A DNA stretch of 64,000 bases from Agelaius tricolor (GCA_023055355.1 JALJCS010000056.1:2108001-2172000), one strand, 5' to 3'; numbered from the stretch's first letter, positions 53,719-63,986 are shown. The notes: a model not told the origin generated them from the sequence alone. Numbers and translations: made by a program.

Positions 53719-55563
53719 ATGGGTGCTAGGCTTTCTGTATCTCACAAGGGTGTCTATTATCATCTTTTAAACATTCTTAAGAGTGAAAAAATCCGATTTT
53801 CAAAAACAGATGTTAAACAGTTCGTCAGATGGCTTTTCCTTCACTTCCCCGACGTGTCCACTGAAAATCTCAGTGATTTGGCCTTTTGGGACAAAATTGG
53901 TAGTGAATTATTGAAGGCAGGGAAAGCAGGAGACATATCTCCGTCAAAATTCGCTTTTTTAGCCCTGCAGATAAGAAATGTTGTAAAATTTAATTTAAAA
54001 ATGCAAGAACAGCCATCCGGCAACAGTTTCAATATCTCTGTTTCCCAAAAACCCGATCTACCCCCCTCCAAGTTCGGTTCTCCCTCCCCCATCCACCTTT
54101 CCCCACCCCCAGCCCCTGCACAAACCCCTGCCCCCCCCCAGAGGCTTCCTGTCTCCAACCCAGACACTTCTGCCCTGAATTCCCGAGATCTCACCCTCCC
54201 CCCTGCTTCCCCAAGTTATAATACCGTGTCTCACAACCTTAGTGCCCGCCTTTGTACCCCCGAGACGCGCCCGGTAACTTCTCAGGACCATAATGGCGGA
54301 CACCACGTGGCAATGCAGGTTTCCTATCCTTCCCAGAATTCCTTTCGCTCTCCCAACAACCCATTCTGCTCGGAGCACCCCGCCCCCGAAACCCGCCTTC
54401 CCCCGGCCCCTCCTCCGGCTCCTCCCGCCCCGGCCCCGGCCGCCCCTCCGGCTCCGGCTCGGGCCGCCCCCGCCCCCTCAGAGCTCTGCCCGCCCGCCGC
54501 GGGCTCCCTCCGCCCCCCCCACGGCCCCCCCCTCCGGCGCCCAGAGCAGTGTAACCAGAGACGCTGACGCCGGGAGACAGAACCCGGAACAGCACAGGCC
54601 CTTTCTGTTGCCCCTGTCTCATATATTCCAGATGTCACCGGGGCATTCCAGCCAAATTATAGCCCCCTTTCTGTTGATTCTGTTAAAGAACTAGCCAAAG
54701 CCCAAAAAGATTTTGGGAGATCAAGTGAATATTTTAGAGGGCTCCTTAAAGCTACATTATTCGCTCACATTCTAACCCCTGCTGATATAAAACACCTTTT
54801 TTCCTGCCTGTTATCCTCTTCTGAATATCTCTTGTGGGATGTTGCATGGCAAAAAGGATTGAGAGCAATTTTACCAGCTCTGTGGGCTGATGAAGCTACT
54901 GCTCGTGATGTTTATGGTAACATGTTATCTCTCGACCATCTCTGTGGACAGGGAGGTTGGGAAGATAGCTTGATCCAGGCAGAAAGCATTCCCACAAGGG
55001 CTTTCAGAGAAGGTGCTAGAGCAGCTGAGAAAGCTTTCTTTGGGCTCCGTCCTAGTATTCCAATTGAGAATTATTTGAAAATAACACAATCTCCATTTGA
55101 GTCCTTTTTGAGTTTTGTGGAAAGGTTGAGAAAAGCTGTTGAATTGCAAGTTCAGAATGAAGGAGCCAGGATGGAAATCCTCACCGAGATTGCTAAAGAA
55201 AATGCCAATGAGAAGTGCAAAGCTGCTATTCTCAGCCTGCCTCTTGACCCAACGCCTACGCTGCAGGCCATGCTTGAAGTGTGTGAGAAGAAAGTTACCA
55301 TTACCCTCGCTGACCACGACGAGAGACCAAAACCACAGAGAAGGATTGCTGCAGTGGAAACCCCTGAGCCACCATTTACCAGCCAGCTCCAGCATGTCAC
55401 GATGCCACAAGAGAGAATCTCCAGCTCTAATAGACCTTGCCATCTTTGTGGGAAGTTAGGGCATTGGATGCCTGACTGCCCTCTGAAAAAGCAGTTTTTA
55501 GATTTTAAATACAATATTCTTAAAAACCAGAATTCCCCAAAGGACCACCTCTCAAAAAACTGA
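53719..55563 (+). pseudogene. gag: P6 Gag, one in-frame stop
   Basis: ATG at 53719 (MGARLS). Matrix and linker are close to P2 Gag. A TGA at 54565-54567 (codon 283) lies at the end of the proline-rich linker; the local reading matches P2 better in the next frame between about 54520 and 54590, so a pair of compensating indels in C-rich sequence, not a point change, probably created it. Capsid and nucleocapsid continue in the original frame to TGA 55561-55563, with the homology region near 55093-55140 and a zinc knuckle C-H-L-C-G-K-L-G-H-W-M-P-D-C (about 55438-55480). Confidence 0.92.
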
Positions 55564-55590
55564 GTAAAGAGCGCTCCTTTCCCCAGCGCT
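55554..55590 (+). promoter_or_regulatory. P6 gag -1 ribosomal frameshift signal
   Basis: A AAA AAC at 55554-55560 followed by the gag TGA; 9 nt on, AGCGCT (55570-55575) can pair with AGCGCT (55585-55590). Pro-pol is open in the -1 frame from here. Confidence 0.88.
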
Positions 55591-55604
55591 ATGACAAAAA
55601 TAGG

Positions 55605-58600
55605 GTGGGCTCAATTCAAGTACGGGGGAGGGAAAAGAAATCTAGTGTAAAAGATGTATCGGTGCCAAGCGAGGCACTGGCTTTGAACAAAACAGAACAT
55701 TCATTTCATTGGAATAATCCCAGACCAATTTTAACCACTGACTCTTCACATAATCCTTACAGGCTGGCGTTGACAGAACCTCTCCATCTCAGAGACACTA
55801 ACTGGCATTTCATATCTGTTAACCCTGAACAACCAGGTACTTGGACACAGCTTTGCCAGAAACGTCACAGTAAGTATGTCGTCCTTGGGGACACAAAACA
55901 CACACCCCAAGAAATTATTATTCCTCCGGGTCTCATATCATCAGACCCGAAACAATTTGTCATATGGCTTCACTGTACTCATCCACCCGTGTACTTGCCC
56001 AAAGGCCAAATCATAGCCCAAGCCATCCCAGTACCTGAGCCTCCATGGGACCAGGAGCAAGCAGACACCCTCAGAGGTAAACTCCATCCCAATGTCTGCT
56101 GGACTCAGGTATTGGGAAAAGAAAAACCCAAGCTATCATGTAGGTTACACCGTGGTGGCGAGTACAAGTCCATACAAGGACTTTTAGATACTGGAGCAGA
56201 TGTCACGATCATCCCATCTAAAGAGTGGCCATCACACTGGGAATTGCGAAACGTAGCAGGACATGTGCAAGGTGTAGGGGGAATTCAATTGGCAAGACAG
56301 TCAAAAAACGTTGTTCAAATTGAGGGACCCAATGGCAAAATAGCTTCTATTCGCCCGTTTGTCTTAGACTACACAGAGCCCCTCTGGGGCAGAGATTTAA
56401 TGGTTCAATGGGGAACCACAATTGACATCCCAGAAAACCCGCAGGTTTTTCGGGGAGCGGTCGCTGAGGTGCACCATGCCCAAAAATTGATCTGGAAAAC
56501 TGATACTCCAATAAGGGTAGTTCAGTGGCCGCTCAATAAAACCAAATTAAAGGCGCTTGAAGAGCTTGTACAAGAGCAGTTAGAAAAAGGTCACATTGTA
56601 GAGACCACGTCACCGTGGAATTCGCCTGTCTTTGTCATTAAAAAACCAAACAAAGACAAGTGGCGGCTTCTCCATGATCTCCGTCAAATCAACAACGTTA
56701 TTGAGGACATGGGCTCCCTACAACCAGGGATGCCCTCCCCAAGCATGCTTCCACAAAATTGGTCTTTAGCTGTAATTGACATCAAAGATTGTTTTTTTCA
56801 CATTCCCCTACATCCTGACGATGCTCCGCGTTTTGCCTTTTCGGTTCCCACCATTAACCTGGAGGCCCCAATGAAGAGATACCATTGGACGGTCCTCCCT
56901 CAGGGACTTAAAGTCAGCCCTGTGATTTGCCAGAGGTATGTTTCTTCCTTGTTGTCTCCAGTCCGTGAAGCTGCAGGAGATTCCATCATCCTGCACTACA
57001 TGGATGACATCCTGGTGTGTGCCCCAAGTGATGACATGCTTACTCACACACTTGACCTGACAATCAATGCATTGGTTGCTGCAGGGTTCGAGCTCCAAGA
57101 AGAAAAGATTCAAAAGATGCCACCTTGGAAGTACCTGGGCCTTGAGATTGGAAAGCGGACCATTGTGCCGCAAAAATTGACTATCAAACATGATATCAAA
57201 ACCTTAGCGGATCTCCATCAACTTTGTGGATCCTTAAATTGGGTGAGACCTTGGCTAGGCATTTCCACCGAAGACCTAGCCCCCCTTTTCAATTTGTTAA
57301 AAGGGGGAGATGACCTTAGTGCTCCTAGGACCCTCACCCAGGAAGCGAAAACCGCACTGGAGAAAGTTCAGGAAATCATGTCTACTAGGCAGGCCCACAG
57401 GTGCCAGCAGGGTCTCCCCTTCAAATTTATCATCTTAGGCAAATTGCCACATCTCCATGGTATGATTTTTCAGTGGGAAACTGTCCAGGCAAAGAAAAAG
57501 GACCAGGTCAAAAAAGATCCCCTCTTAATTATAGAGTGGGTCTTTCTCAGTCACAACAGGTCAAAAAGGATGACAATGCCACAAGAGCTGATGGCAGAAT
57601 TGATCCGGAAAGCAAGGATACGGATCAGAGAATTGGCAGGGTGTGACTTTGACTGCATTTACATTTCCTTAAACCTGAAATCAGGCCATTTGTCTCAAGC
57701 AATGCTAGAGCAATTTTATCAAGAGAATGAAGCCTTGCAATTAGCCCTAGATAGCTACACAGGCCAAATCTCGATTCACAGACCGGCCCACAAAATTTTC
57801 AACTCAGATGTTCAGTTTTCATTATCACTGACAAGTATTCAGAGCAGGACACCTCTAAAAGCACTGACAGTTTTTACTGATGCGTCTGGTGCGTCTCACA
57901 AGTCAGTGGTAACTTGGAAAGATCCCCAAACTCAACAGTGGGAAGCAGATATTGCCAAGGTGGAAGGATCACCCCAAATTGCTGAATTGGCCGCTGTAGT
58001 CAGAGCTTTTGAGAAGTTTCCTGAGCCTTTAAATGTAGTTACTGATTCAGCTTATGTTGCAGGTGTAGTGTCTAGGGCAGAGAATGCTGTGTTGCAAGAA
58101 GTTTCCAACATTCCTTTATATGAATTACTTTCTAAGTTAGTAAGAATTATTTCTGGCCGAGAACACCCATTTTATGTGATGCATGTTAGGTCACACACAG
58201 ACCTGCCGGGGTTCATTGCAGAAGGTAACCGGAAAGCTGATGCCCTTGCGGCTACAGCCAAGATGGCCCCGCTCCCAGAGGTATTCCAACAAGCAAAGAT
58301 CAGTCATCAATTTTTTCATCAGAATGCACCTGCCTTGGTTCGGCAATTCCATCTGAAACACAAACAAGCCCAAGCCATCGTAGCCACGTGCCCTTCTTGT
58401 CAAAATCAGTCACTACCTACCTTAAGTGCAGGTGCAAACCCTAGGGGCTTGCAGAGCTGCGAAGTGTGGCAGACAGATGTAACCCACATCCCATCATTTG
58501 GCAGATTTAAATATGTCCACGTCTCCGTGGATACCTTTTCTGGTGCCATCTATGCTTCTGCCCACACAGGGGAGAAAGCCAGTGAGGTAAAGAAGCATTT

Positions 58601-59162
58601 CATGCAAGCCTTTTCCACATTAGGAATCCCTAAGGTCATCAAAACAGACAATGGCCCAGCGTACAAGTCCAAAGACCTTCAGAGCTTCCTGCAGCAATGG
58701 GGAATAGAACACAAAACAGGCATCCCCTATTCCCCGACAGGCCAAGCTGTGGTGGAGAGAGCCCATCAGAACCTAAAAAAGGTTCTTCACCGACAACGTG
58801 AAGTAATGAAAACAGAGACCCCTCAAATCCAGCTGTCCAAAGCGCTGTTCACACTGAACTTTTTGAACTGTACCTTTGAAAACCTTAACCCACCTATTGT
58901 AAGACATTTTAACGAGAACAGTCAGCACAAATTAAAAGCCCGTCCGCCAGTCCTCATAAAGGACCCTGAAACTTGGAAAATAGAGGGGCCCCATGAGCTC
59001 GTAGTCTGGGGTAGGGGATATGCGTGCGTATCCACTCCCTCAGGCTTGAGATGGATCCCCTCCAGGTGGGTGAGACCGTACATTCCTAAGGTGTCAAAGG
59101 ACAAAGCTGCAACACAGGTAGCCAGTGCCTGCTGGAGGAGGAAGCGCCGTCAGACTCTTTAA
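55605..59162 (+). CDS. pol: P6 Pro-Pol polyprotein, uninterrupted
   Basis: 1,185 codons counted from GTG 55605, but translation is expected from the frameshift at 55560, where the frame is already open. Domains: dUTPase-like 45-145 (L-P-K-G-Q-I-I-A-Q-A-I); aspartic protease about 180-275 with DTGA at 195-198; reverse transcriptase about 300-610 with palm aspartate 392 and YMDD at 465-468; RNase H 750-890 with D759, E794, D814, D879; integrase about 895-1185 with H901/H905/C929/C932 and the catalytic triad D958, D1015, E1051 (D,D-35-E). All catalytic residues are present. Protease and polymerase share one frame, so one frameshift suffices, unlike exogenous betaretroviruses with two. Ends at TAA 59160-59162. 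Confidence 0.95.
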   Translation: MGSIQVRGREKKSSVKDVSVPSEALALNKTEHSFHWNNPRPILTTDSSHNPYRLALTEPLHLRDTNWHFISVNPEQPGTWTQLCQKRHSKYVVLGDTKHTPQEIIIPPGLISSDPKQFVIWLHCTHPPVYLPKGQIIAQAIPVPEPPWDQEQADTLRGKLHPNVCWTQVLGKEKPKLSCRLHRGGEYKSIQGLLDTGADVTIIPSKEWPSHWELRNVAGHVQGVGGIQLARQSKNVVQIEGPNGKIASIRPFVLDYTEPLWGRDLMVQWGTTIDIPENPQVFRGAVAEVHHAQKLIWKTDTPIRVVQWPLNKTKLKALEELVQEQLEKGHIVETTSPWNSPVFVIKKPNKDKWRLLHDLRQINNVIEDMGSLQPGMPSPSMLPQNWSLAVIDIKDCFFHIPLHPDDAPRFAFSVPTINLEAPMKRYHWTVLPQGLKVSPVICQRYVSSLLSPVREAAGDSIILHYMDDILVCAPSDDMLTHTLDLTINALVAAGFELQEEKIQKMPPWKYLGLEIGKRTIVPQKLTIKHDIKTLADLHQLCGSLNWVRPWLGISTEDLAPLFNLLKGGDDLSAPRTLTQEAKTALEKVQEIMSTRQAHRCQQGLPFKFIILGKLPHLHGMIFQWETVQAKKKDQVKKDPLLIIEWVFLSHNRSKRMTMPQELMAELIRKARIRIRELAGCDFDCIYISLNLKSGHLSQAMLEQFYQENEALQLALDSYTGQISIHRPAHKIFNSDVQFSLSLTSIQSRTPLKALTVFTDASGASHKSVVTWKDPQTQQWEADIAKVEGSPQIAELAAVVRAFEKFPEPLNVVTDSAYVAGVVSRAENAVLQEVSNIPLYELLSKLVRIISGREHPFYVMHVRSHTDLPGFIAEGNRKADALAATAKMAPLPEVFQQAKISHQFFHQNAPALVRQFHLKHKQAQAIVATCPSCQNQSLPTLSAGANPRGLQSCEVWQTDVTHIPSFGRFKYVHVSVDTFSGAIYASAHTGEKASEVKKHFMQAFSTLGIPKVIKTDNGPAYKSKDLQSFLQQWGIEHKTGIPYSPTGQAVVERAHQNLKKVLHRQREVMKTETPQIQLSKALFTLNFLNCTFENLNPPIVRHFNENSQHKLKARPPVLIKDPETWKIEGPHELVVWGRGYACVSTPSGLRWIPSRWVRPYIPKVSKDKAATQVASACWRRKRRQTL

Positions 59163-59195
59163 AGTTAAATTGTTGTTACCTGGACCTCATCCCTA

Positions 59196-59212
59196 ACATT
59201 TTTTATTTTCAG
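59196..59212 (+). promoter_or_regulatory. P6 env splice acceptor
   Basis: A T-rich tract ending TTTTCAG at 59212, 46 nt before the env ATG; conserved in P2. Confidence 0.75.
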
Positions 59213-59258
59213 TTTTAGTGTTTTCCTTTGATCTGAACTCAGCCCTGGTGTCATCAGA

Positions 59259-60551
59259 ATGAGCCCCATCCTTCCGTTGCTTCTGTTGACAGCCGTCCAT
59301 CCAGGTCAGATGTGGATTGTTCCACAGCCCCAGGCAAATGTGTGGACCACCCTCGCCAGAGTCCTCAACCAAGACCACATTTGCCTGTCAGCCTCTTCTG
59401 TGTCTGACCCGATGTCCACTTGCCTTGTGGGGATCCCATCTAAATATGATGAATTTCCGCCAACATTAGCTGCTCCCCTTCCCCCAGTATATAATCCGTT
59501 ATCCCCTTGGTCAAAATTAATTGATAGACAAGCAGTAGCAGAAAAAGAACCCCAAGAATTTGAACTCCTTGGTTCTGCCAAGGCATTCTATTGTGTTCAG
59601 TTTACGTTTACACCAAAAGATCAAGTAGATTTGTACCATGAAGTCAAACAGTTCAAAGTGAATTATACAGCAAAAATTTGGTGTAAGAAAATTTCCCAAG
59701 TAGGAATACCTTCTACTCCTGATAATAAGCCCCGTGCCCTTCCTAAGGGGTTTTTCCTCATTTGCGGGGACAGGGCATGGGCAGGCATCCCCTCTCGTCT
59801 AATCGGAGGTCCATGCACCATTGGAAAGCTGAGCCTGTTTACACCCAACAAAACCCAAATCATGGATTGGCAAACCAAAACCAACACCCGCAATTCGGCC
59901 CGCAAAAAGAGAGATTTAAGGAATCTGGACCCAAATTGCGATTCTGAAATTGTACATTGGTCCAAACCAAAAGGAGTTGCGATCACCGTGTTTTTGCCAT
60001 GGGTGTCTGCAGCGAAAGCTCTAGGCGAATTATCACATCTAGAGTGTTGGGTTGCTAAACAGGCCAATATTACATCAGCTGCACTTTCAGACCTCCTGGC
60101 AGACGATGAAACAACAAGGCAAGCCACCCTACAAAATCGGGCTGCAATTGATTTTCTCCTCTTGCTACATAATCATCGTTGTGAGGAGTTTGAAGGTCTC
60201 TGTTGCCTGAATCTGTCATCCAAAGCTGAAAATGTCCACAAAATCATCGGGAAGATGCAACAAATGGTCCAAGACATCAAGCAAGAAACAGCGGACTGGA
60301 TGGATGGACTCTTTCAGGGATGGGGACTCTCGGGCTGGGTCAAATCCATTTTGAAATCTGTATTTTTAGTTTTGCTTGTTCTTCTTGTTATTTTGATCAG
60401 CTTCGGGATCATCAAGAGCATTGTGACCAAACTGATATCGAAAGCTATTTCCCCTTTAGAGGTCAATCAGGTGACTGTTCCCACCTCTTCTGAGGAAGGG
60501 ACAGAAACCTCTGCAGAATTTACCAAACAGCCTTGGTTTGCTGATGCTTGA
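59259..60551 (+). CDS. env: P6 envelope protein, uninterrupted
   Basis: 430 codons. Signal peptide at about 1-18. The surface subunit is short (about 200 residues) with few cysteines. A furin-type R-K-K-R at 215-218 separates it from the transmembrane subunit, which has a hydrophobic, fusion-peptide-like stretch (about 239-255), a L-Q-N-R-A-A-I-D segment at 291-298, the CX6CC motif C308 to C315-C316, a membrane anchor at about 368-386 and a 44-residue tail. The CX6CC subunit is the covalently linked type of alpha/gammaretroviruses, whereas Pol is betaretrovirus-like, so the lineage is recombinant. Full frame does not prove function. Confidence 0.93.
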   Translation: MSPILPLLLLTAVHPGQMWIVPQPQANVWTTLARVLNQDHICLSASSVSDPMSTCLVGIPSKYDEFPPTLAAPLPPVYNPLSPWSKLIDRQAVAEKEPQEFELLGSAKAFYCVQFTFTPKDQVDLYHEVKQFKVNYTAKIWCKKISQVGIPSTPDNKPRALPKGFFLICGDRAWAGIPSRLIGGPCTIGKLSLFTPNKTQIMDWQTKTNTRNSARKKRDLRNLDPNCDSEIVHWSKPKGVAITVFLPWVSAAKALGELSHLECWVAKQANITSAALSDLLADDETTRQATLQNRAAIDFLLLLHNHRCEEFEGLCCLNLSSKAENVHKIIGKMQQMVQDIKQETADWMDGLFQGWGLSGWVKSILKSVFLVLLVLLVILISFGIIKSIVTKLISKAISPLEVNQVTVPTSSEEGTETSAEFTKQPWFADA

Positions 60552-60607
60552 TAGCACTCCGAGCTGAAATTTAATGTTTAAGTGCCTCTTCCTTTTTTAT
60601 TTAAACG

Positions 60608-60619
60608 AAAAGAGGGAGA
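60608..60619 (+). promoter_or_regulatory. P6 polypurine tract
   Basis: AAAAGAGGGAGA directly before the 3' LTR. Confidence 0.9.
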
Positions 60620-61285
60620 TGTTGTAGTGCGTTCTTATATTTTGTAATACTTTAAAGTAGTTTGTTTTGTATCCCCATGTTTTTCCCAAATGGTTTATCC
60701 CAGACTGTACCCCCCCCCCTCCTTTTCCCTCTACTTGTGTTATCCCTTTCCCGGGATAAGATCTCCAAAACCCCCACCCTGGCTCTCTGTCAGTCACCTC
60801 GACATCCCAGCCCCCTACGTAGAAGTTTCGGTCCAAGTTGTCGAGTGATTAGCCAGGGGCCAAGGGTCAACCCCCCAAGTCCTGCCCCATATGCTGTTTT
60901 GTATGTCTATCCCCCCAGCACCCATCCCCCAGAGATACCTATTGGTTAGTAGGATTTTATCTATGTTAGTTTCCTCCCCCCTTTAAATGTGAGCTCCAGA
61001 CATCCCCCAGCGCTCTCGGCAGGAGACCCCTGGGGTATCGGAGCTCCCTCGGGACTCCTTAATAAAACCTTGGAATACCCCCTGCTGGGAGACGGCCCCT
61101 TTCCTCTTCCACCGACGTCTCGGTCATCTCTGCTGCAGCAAAGGCAACCAGCCTGAGTGCCCTCAGCACCCTCGGGGCACAGAGAGTGTCTCCCTGCAGT
61201 CGGCCGTGGTGGGGCTGCACCCCCCACTCTCTGCCGACCCGGGTAAGGCCCAGGGACTTGAGAGGCTTGCAGAGAGACTGGGACA
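60620..61285 (+). repeat. P6 3' LTR
   Basis: 666 bp, matches 52607-53277; the main length difference is the C-run near 60711. Followed by CTTCTT. Confidence 0.95.
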
Positions 61286-61452
61286 CTTCTTCTTATCTCT
61301 CTTCAGCTTGGAGTGTTGCATTCCTTTCTGAGTAGCCTAGAGTCTCCTTTGTTCTCTCTGCAGGCCTTTTTGTGAGCACACAAGTTAAAAGACTAAACAA
61401 AAAATCCAAAATTGGTTTCTACCTGGAGTTAAATTCTCAACCCCCCGTTTCA
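61286..61452 (-). mobile_element. Long LTR, part 2
   Basis: Remainder of the LTR of 51693-52606, ending CCGTTTCA, followed by its TSD ATACC (61453-61457). Confidence 0.82.
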
Positions 61453-61457
61453 ATACC

Positions 61458-62238
61458 GACCAATTTCTGTACATCAGTAACAGTTTTGTCTTCAATGTCT
61501 AATTTTACAGGTTGAGGCACAATCTGAGTATTGGTTATTATCACCCCCAAATATTTCCAAGGCATCTGTTTCTGTACTTTCTCTGGGGTAGTAACTAAAC
61601 CAAAAATTTTCAAATTTGTTACTGCACATTGTTCAAGAACTGACAAGTGTTGTTTACTATCAGAAGCCAACAAGATATCATCCATGTAATGATAGAAATA
61701 GCAATTACTAAATTGCTCTTGCACCTTTGATAAGGCCTGTGCCATAAACCATTGACAAATGGTGGGTGAATTTCTCATTCTTTGAGGAAGAACTTGCCAC
61801 TGATATGTTTTATTAGGTTCAACATGATTTAAAGAGGGCACAGTAAAAGCAAAATTTTCCTTATCTTGTTCAGCCTATGGAATGGCAAAGAAGCAATCTT
61901 TTAAGTCAATGATAATTGTCTCCCATCCCTGTGGAATCATTGTGGGTGTTGGAAGACCTGGTTGTAAAGGTCCCATTGTAGCCATTACAGCATTTATCTG
62001 CCATAGATCATGCAAAAGTCTCCATTTTCCTGATTTCTTTTTGATCACGAAAACAGGGGTATTCCATGGGCTAAATGACTCTTCAATATGTCCAGCTTGC
62101 AGCTGTTCTGCTAATAATGCTTGCAGGGCTGTAAGCTTTTCATCAGGAAGGGGCCACTGGTCAGTCTAGATGGATTTATCTGTCAACCATGTGAAGGTTC
62201 AACTGGATGCTTAAGGCCCTGTATCACAGTGGCCACTA
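61458..62238 (-). pseudogene. pol: ERVK-type reverse transcriptase, N-terminal part (minus)
   Basis: 61841-61458 encodes the palm: L-P-Q-R-M-R-N-S-P-T-I-C-Q-W, YMDD (about 61688) and W-K-Y-L-G-V-I up to K-L-V-G at the LTR insertion. Upstream, fingers and first palm strand (I-D-L-K-D-C-F-F about 61890-61915; S-P-W-N-T-P about 62060) continue with a stop at 61874-61876 and frame changes. Confidence 0.87.
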
Positions 62239-62720
62239 TTAAAAATCCATAGTAATTTTAACACCCCATTCGGATAAACAATCTCGTCCCCATAAATTAC
62301 ATGGGGCATTGGCAACATAAGGCCTGATGTTAGCTTGTTGGCCATCAGCATTTTTTACATTAATCACAATACCAGACAGACTACCTGTAGTCAAGCCACC
62401 CAACCCCATGATTCCAAAACCTGCTTGAGTGAGAGGCCATGATTGAGGCCAAAAAATCTGTGAAATTATAGTTACATCTGCTTCTGTGTTAATCAAACAT
62501 TTTGTTGATATGGTCTCTGGATGATATCCCTTGGCTGTAATGATGCATTCCTTTTCCGGGCATTGATCTGTCACTTTTTGAGTCCAAAATACTTGAGGTG
62601 CTCCTGTAGATCCAAAACCTCCTGTGTCACGAGTTCTGTTCACTGCATTTGGAACACAACTCACAAAAGGAACAAGTTGAGTAATGCAAGTTCCTTTCTG
62701 AATAATAATAGGAGGTTCAT
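62239..62720 (-). pseudogene. pro: ERVK-type dUTPase end and protease (minus)
   Basis: In sense, after the LTR inserted at 62721: the end of dUTPase (I-I-I-Q-K-G-T block and the G-G-F-G-S-T-G motif 5), then protease with N-T-E-A-D-V in place of D-T-G-A-D-V, hence inactive, a G-L-G-G flap region and W-G-R-D at the end. TAA ends the frame near 62239. The upstream dUTPase lies at 63187-63383. Confidence 0.85.
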
Positions 62721-63180
62721 TGTCAGTTTCTACGCCTCATGGGGGTCAGTTGGCTAGCTCTGGACCCGGCGAAACCGACAAGAACAAAAGCAAAAGACGA
62801 GAGGCGCTCTCCTTCTCGGGACGAACGTCCCACAACTTTATTGTAGAACGCCTCCAGGGGAAAGAGAGAGTCCGGGAGGGAGGTAATGGCGTCCAGGAAA
62901 AGAAAGAGGGGGTCTGCCTCGTGGCAGGAGATTTTAAACCCAGGGGGAGGGGGGCAGAGGAAAGGGACCACAGCCAATGGGATACAACTGATGGGAGGGG
63001 CAAAGGGAGGAACTAACCCAGGGAGAGACCATCACGACAGGGCTTGGAGGAGGGGGGGCAATGGAACAAACCATGTGATACAAACAAACCACTTAGTGCA
63101 ATATAAAAACTACTCAGTGCAAAATTCCAATCACCCAGTGCAAAATAATAACTGAACAAACTACTCAGTGCAATACAACA
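62721..63180 (-). mobile_element. Solo LTR inside the ERVK-type dUTPase, minus orientation
   Basis: 460 bp, TGTCAGTTTC to CAATACAACA, flanked by GTTCAT (62715-62720) and GTTCAC (63181-63186), a 6-bp TSD with one later change. Minus-strand promoter (GTTTAAAATC near 62935) and AATAAAGT (near 62840). dUTPase coding sequence reads in register across it. Confidence 0.82.
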
Positions 63181-63186
63181 GTTCAC

Positions 63187-63383
63187 TAACTGATACCATA
63201 GCATGAATTTGTCCCAAATAATCAACATCAATGATCCTTAAATGTACATTAATACCTTGAATAGTGCTACTAGATCTTCCCACTAGAAAGGCATTCCGTC
63301 CCTGTCCTATGGGACCATAAGCATCAAGAGGCACCTTTCATATTTTTCTTGTTAAGATAGTTATTGTGTCAGCTGTGGGTATA
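63187..63383 (-). pseudogene. pro: ERVK-type dUTPase core (minus)
   Basis: Encodes the G-R-S-S motif (about 63285) and the I-D-V-D-Y-x-G-Q-I motif (about 63220) of retroviral dUTPases, which hydrolyse dUTP. Several substitutions at usually invariant positions. Confidence 0.78.
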
Positions 63384-63986
63384 TCAATCCCCGTGGAGCC
63401 ACTTGTGGCCCCTGAGTATTGTTTGCAAATGGATGGCTTTGCAGTGCTGGGAGGGCTTGTGGGTATTTGTGTCCCCACGCACCCCTTTTGCATTCTTCCT
63501 CACGTTTCCCTGCAATTGCTGTCCATTTACATGATATTTTGATCTGTATTGCTGAGCATAATGCCCAAGTTTACCACAACGATTACAATTCACTTTATTA
63601 CCTGGATTTATCTTGGATTTTACTTTTTGTTCATTATTTTGTTTGCATTGTGTCTTTAAATGCCCTTGTGGACCACAATTAAAACATTTTCGTGAAGGAT
63701 TTAGGATCGCTGCCAGAGCAGCCATTTTATGTTTGATTGTCCCTACCTTGGAGCAAGCAGTTACAATGTAAGCTACTGAGGGATCTCCAGGCAAGATTTT
63801 GATGATTTTTCTACAATCCTTGTTTGCATTATCTTTTGGTAATTGTTTGCATAAAATTTGAAGTAAGTTTTCACCATCCACTTGTTTCTCAATAGCTGCA
63901 ACAACCTTTTCCACAAATTGTAAAAAAGGTTGCTTTGTCCCTTGCTGTATGGTGACATATCTTTGTTTTGGAGCTGACATTTCCAT
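63384..63986 (-). pseudogene. gag: ERVK-type Gag, capsid end and nucleocapsid (minus)
   Basis: Open for 200 codons towards the window edge. Starts in capsid, whose homology region is visible (Q-P-F-L-Q-F-V-E-K-V). Two zinc knuckles follow: C-F-N-C-x4-H-x4-C, complete, and C-N-R-C-x4-H-x4-Y, in which the last cysteine is tyrosine. Gag continues beyond 64000. Confidence 0.87.

Larger units (their letters stand above)
52607..61285 (+). mobile_element. Provirus P6: near-complete betaretrovirus-like ERV
   Basis: 8,679 bp with two LTRs and a perfect 6-bp TSD, CTTCTT (52601-52606 and 61286-61291). All genes present in order: gag (one interruption), pro-pol as one frame of 1,185 codons, env of 430 codons. 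It is the autonomous-type relative of P2: same LTR family, primer-binding site class, leader donor, Gag and frameshift site. LTRs differ at about 14 positions. Confidence 0.96.
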
